Shown: positions 9,168 through 15,178 of the stretch, in pieces | Position numbering within the stretch: the stretch's first letter is position 1 | Layout of the letters: every line of letters starts with the position of its first letter | DNA from: Candidatus Sulfotelmatobacter sp. | GTDB lineage: Bacteria; Acidobacteriota; Terriglobia; Terriglobales; SbA1 | DNA length: 18,791 nucleotides | Assembly (NCBI GenBank): GCA_030151135.1 | Contig: JASLEQ010000370.1 | Span: forward strand, 1-18,791 | Direction of reading: 5' to 3' | Notes under the pieces: model-generated | What the model saw: only the letters and a program-made list of their open reading frames with translations | What the model was told of the DNA's origin: nothing | Databases searched by the model: none | Program-made: the position numbers and the translations under genes

Positions 9168-10424
9168 ATGTTGATTGAAATCATTCTCGAAGCTTGGGTC
9201 GCGCTGAAGCGCAATGTCACTCGTAGTTTTCTTACGATGCTCGGAATCGTCTGGGGCATTGCGACGGTTACCCTGTTGATTGCATACGGCAGTAGTTTCC
9301 GCAGTGTCCTGGTGCATGGTTTCGATGCATTCGGAAAAAGTGTCGTCATCTGTTGGCCTCAGCAAACCAGCGAACAACCTGGAGGCCAGCGCGCCGGAAA
9401 AAAGGTCGTTCTTGAGCAGGCAGATCTCGACATGGTCAAAGCAACAGCGCCGCTGGTCAAACATGTCTGCCTCGAAACAGTCCGCCGACCCGGCATTTCC
9501 TACGGCGATCGGATGGTCGGCACTGCGCCTGTGCGCGGAGTCTGCCCTGAGTATGGCGAGATGCGGAATGAGCTGCCGTCCGAGGGTCGATGGATCGATG
9601 CGGAAGACGAACTGGAGCGCCGCCGGGTGATCTTCCTCGGTGGACGATTGAAAGAGCAACTCTTCAGCGGACGCCCCGCGGTCGGTGAAACCGTTCTGGT
9701 GTCTGGCGTGCGCTTTACCGTGATCGGAGTCATGTCCCGCAAAATCCAGTTGAGCAATTATTTTTCAAGCGACGACGACTCTTCCTGGATTCCTTACTCC
9801 GCCGCCGGCGACTTGTGGAATACGCGCTATGCTGCCGTCATGGTTTTTGAGCCGGTAGCGCCTCAATTCGAAAAGAAGGCAATGGCTCAGGTACTTGCCG
9901 CGGTCGCGAACCGCCAGAATTTTTCGCCCACAGATCCCAAAGCTTTCCAGATGTTCGGTCGCGATGAGTTCCGGCCAGTCATTGACGCGCTGACCATCGG
10001 ATTACAAGTTCTACTGACCTTTATCGGAACATTGACGCTAGGCATCGGAGGCGTCGGCGTAATGAACATCATGCTCGTCTCGGTCGACGAGCGCATCCGT
10101 GAGATCGGTCTCCGCCGCGCGCTGGGCGCCAGAAAGCGCCACATCAAGCTGCAGTTCCTGGCAGAAACCTTGCTGATCATGCTTGTGGGCGGCGCGATCG
10201 GGGTAGTTCTTTCTTATCTGATCGCATGGGGCGTTGGTACGCTTCCGATGATGGGACCGCTGTTTGAAGACGATTCCGGGCAGGGAGACATTCACTTGCG
10301 GATCTCGATGCTCACAGTGTTGCTATCCACCGCCGCCTTGCTCGTTGTTGGGGTGGCCAGCGGCCTGGTTCCCGCGTTGCGCGCTTCAAAACTGGACCCC
10401 GTCGAAGCGCTCCGCTACGAGTAA
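9168..10424 (+). CDS. MacB/FtsX-type ABC transporter permease, second of a pair
   Basis: It has the same architecture as its upstream neighbour: an N-terminal membrane segment (about residues 20-42, FLTMLGIVWGIATVTLLIA), a periplasmic MacB-like domain, then three C-terminal membrane segments. Its coupling block RIREIGLRRALGARKRHI and the terminal DPVEALRYE are typical of the family. The 17-bp spacing to the first permease implies co-transcription, and the two similar but clearly diverged subunits could form a heterodimeric membrane part. The periplasmic domains are the most different part (here it includes a Gln/Gly-rich stretch around residues 65-75), which fits distinct cargo- or partner-contacting roles. 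No membrane-fusion protein, TolC-like outer membrane factor or ATPase is in the window, so the partners must be encoded elsewhere. The call of permease is firm; the substrate is unknown. Confidence 0.87.
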   Translation: MLIEIILEAWVALKRNVTRSFLTMLGIVWGIATVTLLIAYGSSFRSVLVHGFDAFGKSVVICWPQQTSEQPGGQRAGKKVVLEQADLDMVKATAPLVKHVCLETVRRPGISYGDRMVGTAPVRGVCPEYGEMRNELPSEGRWIDAEDELERRRVIFLGGRLKEQLFSGRPAVGETVLVSGVRFTVIGVMSRKIQLSNYFSSDDDSSWIPYSAAGDLWNTRYAAVMVFEPVAPQFEKKAMAQVLAAVANRQNFSPTDPKAFQMFGRDEFRPVIDALTIGLQVLLTFIGTLTLGIGGVGVMNIMLVSVDERIREIGLRRALGARKRHIKLQFLAETLLIMLVGGAIGVVLSYLIAWGVGTLPMMGPLFEDDSGQGDIHLRISMLTVLLSTAALLVVGVASGLVPALRASKLDPVEALRYE

Positions 10425-10558
10425 TCAGAGAGTGCTACAAGAAGGTTCTCCTGTTCCTGTCCCACATATCAATCGAGTAGCCTCGTCAACCATCTCGGCA
10501 TGACGCCGGTCGCAACCTTCTTTGGGAGTTTGTCATCGTAGGCACCCGGGACCAAGAC

Positions 10559-11851
10559 TTGTCGAATTCCGATCTCACTTCACTTTTTTTCGTCCTTCTC
10601 TTGCTGGTGGGCCTCGCCCAACTGCTCGGCCAGGCCTTCGTCAAGCTTCGCCAGCCCAAGGTGTGTGGCGAAATTGCTGCCGGTATTCTGCTGGGACCGT
10701 CCCTGTTGGGCAGATTTGGGTTTGCTTCGCGATTTACTGAGAGCACGATTCACCACTCGGTCATCTTGAACTTCATCTACTGGTTGGGCCTGCTGTTGTT
10801 GATGTTCCTGTCGGGCGCGGAGACCAGAAATCTGTTTACAAGGGAAGAACGCAACGAAGTGGGCTGGCTCAGTGTTGTAGGCACCGGAATCCCCTTCGTT
10901 TTAGGACTCGCATTCGGGCCTTGGCTCATCCGGCCGGCGCTCGCCGGACCCAACGGTAATCGCCTTTCCCTGATCATCATTCTCGCAGTCGGAGTCGCCG
11001 TTACCTCGGTGCCGGTGGTCTCGAAGATCTTTGCCGATCTGAAGATCCTGCACACGCGATTCGCACGCCTGGTGCTTGGCGTTGCAGTTCTCGAAGACAT
11101 TGTGCTGTGGCTCGCACTGGCGATTGCAACCTCCGTGGCTGGAAAGACCGCTCTGAATCCTCGCGAAATGTCGTTCCATCTGGTAGCAACAATCGCATTC
11201 TTCGTGCTCGGATTAACGCTGATCCCGCGAGTCGTGAAGAAAATCAACAAGGCGAAGTTCAATATTCTGGCGAGGCATTCTCCTGTTGCCTACGCGATCG
11301 CGGTGCTCCTCGGGTACTGTGTCGTCGCCGGGGCGCTGGACGTTAGCCTCGTTTTTGCGGCATTTCTCGCGGGATTTGCTGTGGTTCACAAAAAACGGCA
11401 ACTCTTCGCCGAAGCGCTGGACGCTATCGGCAAAGTTTCGTTTGCGTTCTTCATCCCCATCTATTTCGCGATCGTCGGGTTGAAGATCGACCTGGTCCGC
11501 GGATTCTCGCTATGGATGCTTGTTGCCTTCCTGCTGGGAAGCTGCCTGATCAAGATCCTGTCTGTTTCGCTGGCAGGACGCTTCGCGGGGTTTCGCGGGC
11601 TCGACCTGCTGAATCTTGCGATCACGACCAACGCTCGCGGAGGCCCCGGCATTGTTCTGGCGAGCGTAGCCTTCGAAGCCGGGATCATCAGCTCGAAGTT
11701 TTACACCACGCTGGTATTGGCAGCGATACTCACCTCTCAAATTGCAGGAGCGTGGCTGGATTTTGTCCTAAGAAAAGGATGGCCACTATTGACGCCCAAG
11801 CCGGCTGACGGCGTCCTGCCAGTTGAGGTCAAGACGCGATCGACAGCGTAG
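10559..11851 (+). CDS. CPA2-family cation/proton antiporter (KefB/NapA-like membrane domain)
   Basis: A 430-residue integral membrane protein with about 12-13 hydrophobic segments that resembles the Na+/H+ exchanger domain (CPA2 class) from end to end. Supporting blocks are QPKVCGEIAAGILLGPSLLG near residues 30-50, the LILAVGVAVTSVPVVSKIF-like segment IILAVGVAVTSVPVVSKIF, the VLGVAVLEDIVLWLALA helix carrying an acidic pair (ED) in the ion-binding position, and the late NARGGPGIVLASVAFEAGII block. It has no C-terminal TrkA-N/RCK domain, so it is not a complete KefB or KefC potassium efflux system. It probably exchanges Na+ or K+ for protons for pH or salt homeostasis; the ion cannot be told. 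The start is uncertain: the TTG at 10559 is the earliest plausible codon in frame and gives a sensible N-terminus, but there is no clear ribosome binding site. It follows the permease pair after 134 bp, so it may have its own promoter. Confidence 0.87.
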   Translation: MSNSDLTSLFFVLLLLVGLAQLLGQAFVKLRQPKVCGEIAAGILLGPSLLGRFGFASRFTESTIHHSVILNFIYWLGLLLLMFLSGAETRNLFTREERNEVGWLSVVGTGIPFVLGLAFGPWLIRPALAGPNGNRLSLIIILAVGVAVTSVPVVSKIFADLKILHTRFARLVLGVAVLEDIVLWLALAIATSVAGKTALNPREMSFHLVATIAFFVLGLTLIPRVVKKINKAKFNILARHSPVAYAIAVLLGYCVVAGALDVSLVFAAFLAGFAVVHKKRQLFAEALDAIGKVSFAFFIPIYFAIVGLKIDLVRGFSLWMLVAFLLGSCLIKILSVSLAGRFAGFRGLDLLNLAITTNARGGPGIVLASVAFEAGIISSKFYTTLVLAAILTSQIAGAWLDFVLRKGWPLLTPKPADGVLPVEVKTRSTA

Positions 11852-11937
11852 AGGGACCGCTGTCCGGCTCGAATCATAATCTTTTCCGACTATTGCCTCC
11901 GCCAGATCGTAACGCGTAGCTTGTTGCGATCTTTGCC

Positions 11938-11943
11938 AGGAGG
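11938..11943 (+). promoter_or_regulatory. Strong Shine-Dalgarno sequence deciding the start of the small secreted protein
   Basis: AGGAGG, a full match to the anti-Shine-Dalgarno core, sits 7 nt before the ATG at 11951. It rules out the in-frame TTG codons at 11921 and 11924, which would place this purine run inside the coding sequence. Confidence 0.8.
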
Positions 11944-11950
11944 ACCACCC

Positions 11951-12322
11951 ATGACATTTCAGAAAGCAATGAGAATTTCGTTCGCGATTCTGATTCTCGC
12001 CGGAGTTACGCTCTGGAGCGACACCGGAAAGTCGGTCACGGTAAAAGGCTATGTCCTGGATTCGGCATGTGCCTTTACCAAGGGCCTGAAAAAACCGATC
12101 AGCGCCGATTGCGCCACCGCGTGCGCCCGGGCCGGATCGCCACTCGTGATTCTCTCGGATAACGGGGCAATCTACTGGCCGATCTCCGATAGCACTCCGT
12201 CCAGCGGACAGAACGAGAAGCTTATGCCCTTTGCAGGCCAGAAAGTAACGGCCAGCGGCAAAGTCTATCAACGCGGAGGATCGACTGCGCTCGTGATTGA
12301 GAAAATCGAAGCTCAGAAGTAA
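11951..12322 (+). CDS. Small secreted protein with three cysteines, function unknown
   Basis: A 123-residue protein of unknown function. Residues 1-23 look like a signal peptide (basic MTFQKAMR, then the hydrophobic ISFAILILAGVTLW), so the mature protein of about 95-100 residues should be exported. It has three cysteines, Cys40 in YVLDSACAF and Cys54 and Cys58 in a CxxxC spacing (CATAC), followed by AGSPLVILSDNGAIYW and a beta-rich end (GQKVTASGKVY). From memory, this layout (GY-V-D-S-C, then C-x3-C, then a short strand-rich tail with 'G.KVT.tG') recurs in many small exported acidobacterial proteins and suggests a small OB-like beta barrel. I cannot verify the family name. The start is well set by an AGGAGG sequence. 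It is probably monocistronic: 99 bp after the antiporter and convergent with GH16. Confidence 0.75.
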   Translation: MTFQKAMRISFAILILAGVTLWSDTGKSVTVKGYVLDSACAFTKGLKKPISADCATACARAGSPLVILSDNGAIYWPISDSTPSSGQNEKLMPFAGQKVTASGKVYQRGGSTALVIEKIEAQK

Positions 12323-12351
12323 GCGGACGCAAGCGAGAAAGATGATGCCCT

Positions 12352-12383
12352 CTCGGGTGATCTGAGAATGAGATCGCGAGTTT
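12352..12383 (+). terminator. Possible weak intrinsic terminator after the small secreted protein gene
   Basis: A stem-loop starts 30 nt after the stop codon: CTC, a GG bulge and GTGATCT (12352-12363) pair with AGATCGCGAG (12371-12380) across a 7-nt loop, giving about 10 pairs including one wobble. Only three T follow (12381-12383), so termination would be weak. The rest of the gap before the convergent GH16 gene (12384-12498) shows no structure I can name. Confidence 0.3.
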
Positions 12384-12498
12384 GTACCCGGAGATATCAG
12401 GAAATTTGTCGCTGTTCACAAGCGGCCTTGGCCTCGGAGGTCATGCCGTCATCGAAGGGAGTTGGTGCCGGCAAGCTCGGCTGAAGGTTGATCGCAGG

Positions 12499-13335
12499 CT
12501 ACCGCTTATACACTCTCACGTAATCCACTAGCATGGTCTGCGGAAACACGCTGCTGCTGTCCGGATTGCCGGGCCAGCCTCCACCGACGGCGACATTCAG
12601 GATGACGAAAAACGGGTGCTCATACACCCACTTCGTTCCTTTCGGAAGATCGGCCGGAGTACGGGTCGCGTACAAGTGATCGTCGACGTAGAAGCGGATC
12701 GCTTTCTTCTCCCATTCGACGGCATACACGTGAAAGTCGGCCGCGAACCGTTCGTCGCCGGGCAGAGCGTAAGCGGCACTCGGTCCCTTTCCACCCGAAT
12801 ATCCAGGACCGTGAATCGTGCCGTGGATCGTCGATGGTTCCTTCCCTATATTTTCCATGATGTCGATCTCACCGCACTTCGGCCATCCAACTTTCCCGAT
12901 GTCGTCGCCGAGCAGCCAGAATGCAGGCCAGATCCCTTGTCCCTGGGGAATCTTGATGCGCGCCTCGAAGCGTCCATACTTCTGCGTGAACTTGCCTTCG
13001 GTCTTCAGCCGCGCCGAAGTGTAATCGCGCGTGACGCCGTCTGCTCCTGTGTACTTTTCCTGCATGGCTTGAATGACCAGATTCCCGTCCTGTTGGAATG
13101 AATTCTCTGGACGCGCCGTGTAGTACTCCAGCTCGTCGTTGCCCCAGCCATTACCCCCACTCTCCAGAGTCCACTTGGAAGAATCGATGGGCGACCCGTG
13201 TGGGCCGTTGAACTCATCGCTCCATACCAGCTTCCAACCTGAACGCTCAGGCGGATTTGCTGCCTGCGTTAAGGCGAATGCAGAAGACAGCAAGACCATT
13301 GCGGGAATCAGATACATCTTTCTGACGAGGTTCAT
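12499..13335 (-). CDS. Secreted GH16 endo-beta-glucanase (laminarinase-like)
   Basis: A glycoside hydrolase family 16 enzyme that retains configuration and cleaves beta-1,3 or mixed beta-1,3/1,4-glucans. The N-terminus is a Sec signal peptide (MNLVRKMYLIPAMVLLSSAF..., probable cleavage near residues 24-26), so the enzyme is exported. The fold begins at WKLVWSDEFNG (34-44). Conserved substrate-cleft residues are in NDELEYYT (66-73), and the catalytic motif is EIDIMEN at 156-162, with Glu156 as nucleophile, Asp158 and Glu161 as acid/base: the ExDxxE form with an extra Met that marks the laminarinase branch rather than lichenases. WPAFWLLG precedes it, and the protein ends with the family strand MLVDYVRVYKR. 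At 278 residues it is the catalytic domain alone with no carbohydrate-binding module. It is divergent from the GH30 gene and probably shares its control region. Exact linkage specificity is not readable. Confidence 0.93.
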   Translation of the reverse strand: MNLVRKMYLIPAMVLLSSAFALTQAANPPERSGWKLVWSDEFNGPHGSPIDSSKWTLESGGNGWGNDELEYYTARPENSFQQDGNLVIQAMQEKYTGADGVTRDYTSARLKTEGKFTQKYGRFEARIKIPQGQGIWPAFWLLGDDIGKVGWPKCGEIDIMENIGKEPSTIHGTIHGPGYSGGKGPSAAYALPGDERFAADFHVYAVEWEKKAIRFYVDDHLYATRTPADLPKGTKWVYEHPFFVILNVAVGGGWPGNPDSSSVFPQTMLVDYVRVYKR

Positions 13336-13356
13336 GACAGATTCCAGTGAATTCTA

Positions 13357-13385
13357 AGTTTGTACGAACTATACTCACAGGTTCG
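13357..13385. promoter_or_regulatory. Candidate operator in the GH16/GH30 divergent promoter
   Basis: A 14-bp near-palindrome AGTTTGTACGAACT (13357-13370) is symmetric at 12 of 14 positions. Its right half contains CGAAC (13365-13369), which is repeated in inverted orientation as GTTCG (13381-13385), so a -10-like TATACT lies between two half-sites. A third CGAAC is at 13404-13408 next to the GH30 ribosome binding site. The position between two divergent catabolic genes suits a repressor of LacI or GntR type, but no regulator gene is nearby. Confidence 0.35.
13370..13375 (+). promoter_or_regulatory. -10-like box in front of GH30
   Basis: TATACT, five of six matches to TATAAT, lies 34 nt before the GH30 GTG start. 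No -35 box at 16-18 bp spacing is convincing (the best are GTGAAT or TGAATT), so an activator-dependent or non-sigma70 promoter is possible. On the other strand the overlapping TATAGT (13374-13369) has TAGCAC 17 bp upstream and could serve GH16. Confidence 0.3.
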
Positions 13386-13397
13386 ATTTCGTGCTAC

Positions 13398-13403
13398 AGG
13401 AGG
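13398..13403 (+). promoter_or_regulatory. Shine-Dalgarno sequence deciding the GH30 start
   Basis: AGGAGG ends 5 nt before the GTG at 13409. An earlier in-frame GTG at 13391 would put this sequence inside the coding region, so the start at 13409 is preferred; it also yields a compact Tat signal peptide. Confidence 0.8.
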
Positions 13404-13408
13404 CGAAC

Positions 13409-14839
13409 GTGTCGAGCCAACAGAACAGAAGAGAATTCATAAAATTATCCGCAGTCGGAGTCGTCGCCGCAAGTGCAACCGATTTAGCCGCCGCGTCGCG
13501 TTCCGTTGCGCCCGAGCCGCAATCGGAGGAGATCAAGGTCCGCCTCACGGCCGGAGAAATGCGCTATCAGGCGCAGCCATCCCTCAAATGGAACCGGTCG
13601 ACAAATGCTCCCGGGAACACGATTCAGGTCAATCCCTCGAACAAATATCAGCAGATGCTCGGCTTCGGTGCGGCATTTACCGACGGCGCTTGTTACACCT
13701 TCAACCGGCTCGATCCCCCGGCTCGTGAAGCGCTCTTTCACGATCTGTTTCACCCGTCAGAGATGGGACTGAATGTTTGCCGCACATGCATGGGGGCCAG
13801 CGATTATTCGTCCGAGGTCTTCAGCTACGACGAGGGCGACCCCGATCCCGACATGCAACGCTTTTCCATCGCCCACGACCAGCCTTACGTCCTGCCGATG
13901 CTGCGTGAAGCGCGCAAGCAGAATCCGGACCTCCTCCTGTTTTCTTCGCCCTGGAGTCCGCCCGGATGGATGAAAGCTGGTGGTTCTATGCTCGGCGGCT
14001 CCATGCGGCAAAGATATTTCGCTCCTTACGCTCAATATTTCGTGAAATTCCTTCAAGCCTACGCCGCCGCCGGTGTTCCGGTGCAAGCGGTTACCGTGCA
14101 GAACGAAGTGGATACGGATCAGGATGGCCGCATGCCCGCGTGTGCGTGGCCGCAGGAATATGAAATGGGCTTCGTCAAAAATCACTTGGGCCCGGCGCTG
14201 GAGAAGACCGGCCTTTCGACCAAAATCTGGATCCTCGATCACAACTACAACCTGTGGGGCCGTGCCGTCGCAGAACTGGACGATCCAGCAGTTCACAAAT
14301 ACTGCAACTCCGTGGCGTTTCATGGATATGTTGGAACTCCCGACCAGATGAGCAAGTTCCATGCTGCCTATCCCGACGCCGAGATTCATTGGACCGAAGG
14401 CGGACCGGATTACACGTCTCCCGATTACGCGACCGAATGGGCCCAGTGGGGCCGGACTTTTGTGCAGGCAATTCGCAATTGGTCGCAATCCATCACGGGA
14501 TGGAACTTGGCCTTGGATGAAAAAGGACGTCCCAACATTGGCCCATTTTCGTGCGGAGGCTTGGTCACCATTGACTCACAAACCAAACGGATCACACAAA
14601 GCGGGCAGTACTGGGCCTTCGCTCATTTCTCGCGCAACGTGAAGCGCGGGGCGCGGCGAATTGATTCTGTTTCAACCGCAACGGGCATCGATCAGGTCGC
14701 ATTCGAGAATCCCGATGGCCAGAAGGCTTTGCTCATCGCCAATGCCGGCGATTCGCAGAAGGTTGCCGTTCAGCAGGGCAACAGGAGTGCCGATCTTTCC
14801 TTGCCTGCCAATTCTCTGACCAGCCTCATATGGAGTTGA
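13409..14839 (+). CDS. Tat-exported GH30 glycosidase (glucosylceramidase / beta-1,6-glucanase type)
   Basis: A glycoside hydrolase family 30 retaining enzyme. With the GTG start the N-terminus is MSSQQNRREFIKLSAVG: twin arginines R7-R8 in an RRxFIK context, then a weakly hydrophobic stretch, so export through the Tat pathway as a folded protein is likely. The (beta/alpha)8 domain opens with LGFGAAFTDGACY and has the acid/base in VQNEVD (Glu233) and the nucleophile in HWTEGG (Glu330). The C-terminal beta domain contains the GPFSCGGLVTID and YWAFAHFSRNV blocks typical of the GH30_1/GH30_3 branch. Length (476) is normal and all key residues are present. Members act on beta-1,6-glucans, glucosylceramides or beta-1,3/1,6 branches. 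Next to a GH16 beta-1,3-glucanase, beta-1,6-glucan or branched fungal beta-glucan is the likeliest substrate (inference). Glucosylceramidase remains possible. Confidence 0.92.
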   Translation: MSSQQNRREFIKLSAVGVVAASATDLAAASRSVAPEPQSEEIKVRLTAGEMRYQAQPSLKWNRSTNAPGNTIQVNPSNKYQQMLGFGAAFTDGACYTFNRLDPPAREALFHDLFHPSEMGLNVCRTCMGASDYSSEVFSYDEGDPDPDMQRFSIAHDQPYVLPMLREARKQNPDLLLFSSPWSPPGWMKAGGSMLGGSMRQRYFAPYAQYFVKFLQAYAAAGVPVQAVTVQNEVDTDQDGRMPACAWPQEYEMGFVKNHLGPALEKTGLSTKIWILDHNYNLWGRAVAELDDPAVHKYCNSVAFHGYVGTPDQMSKFHAAYPDAEIHWTEGGPDYTSPDYATEWAQWGRTFVQAIRNWSQSITGWNLALDEKGRPNIGPFSCGGLVTIDSQTKRITQSGQYWAFAHFSRNVKRGARRIDSVSTATGIDQVAFENPDGQKALLIANAGDSQKVAVQQGNRSADLSLPANSLTSLIWS

Positions 14840-15022
14840 TCACCGCGCAGCATCCTCACATTGAGACGGCCGAGGGCAGAAATTACCACATGACAACCTT
14901 TGGCCGAATCTCTTGCCTTATATGGAATGACTTGCCGTTTGGCAGACTTGTTGCAACCTTTTTCCTGTTCCTGTCTTCCCAATAGCGCCGAAGTGTAACC
15001 GGCGACAAAGCGAACGCATAAG

Positions 15023-15070
15023 TCTGCATCGTTGTATCTATGCAGAACGCTTTTTGCCGGGGAGCCCGGC
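15023..15070 (+). promoter_or_regulatory. Two tandem stem-loops in the trehalose operon leader
   Basis: First stem: TCTGCAT (15023-15029) and ATGCAGA (15040-15046), perfect over 7 bp with a 10-nt loop, followed after four bases by TTTTT (15051-15055). Second stem: GCCGGGGAGCCCGGC (15056-15070), perfect over 6 GC-rich bp with a 3-nt loop. A third, CGCGC (15083-15087) with GCGCG (15102-15106), follows. The first stem plus T5 is terminator-like but weak; the set could form an attenuator or a protein-binding leader. Function is not established. Confidence 0.4.
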
Positions 15071-15166
15071 GCCTCGTCTTCTCGCGCACTTTCATGTCGT
15101 CGCGCGGAGGGCAATCTCAAGCATTCCGTTTGTTTTCGGGTGTGGTGACTTCTTGCACTTGGTTTC

Positions 15167-15170
15167 GAGG
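15167..15170 (+). promoter_or_regulatory. Ribosome binding site of the sensor/trehalose-phosphate synthase gene
   Basis: GAGG lies 8 nt before the ATG at 15179, which supports this start and hence the membrane-spanning N-terminal module being part of the protein. Confidence 0.6.
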
Positions 15171-15178
15171 TCCAAAGG

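Larger units (their letters stand above)
14840..15178. other. 339-bp gene-free leader upstream of the trehalose operon
   Basis: No protein-coding stretch is convincing here on either strand, and there is no tRNA-like cloverleaf. What it holds: an 8-bp perfect palindrome GTTGCAAC (14950-14957), a pyrimidine-rich run containing TCCTGTTCCTGTC (14963-14975) that also occurs at 10449-10461, and three consecutive inverted repeats between 15023 and 15106. It is the longest gap in the window, and its position in front of a sensor-type operon suggests regulated transcription or an mRNA leader. I could not fit a sigma70 promoter. Confidence 0.6.

Noticed and set aside
10425..10558. A missing small gene between the permease pair and the antiporter
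   Set aside because: 134 bp with no frame having a start, ribosome binding site and plausible composition; only the shared 13-mer stands out.
13757..14488. A 243-codon minus-strand open frame inside GH30
   Set aside because: It is antisense to conserved GH30 catalytic blocks, has no domain signature and no ribosome binding site; a shadow of the real gene.
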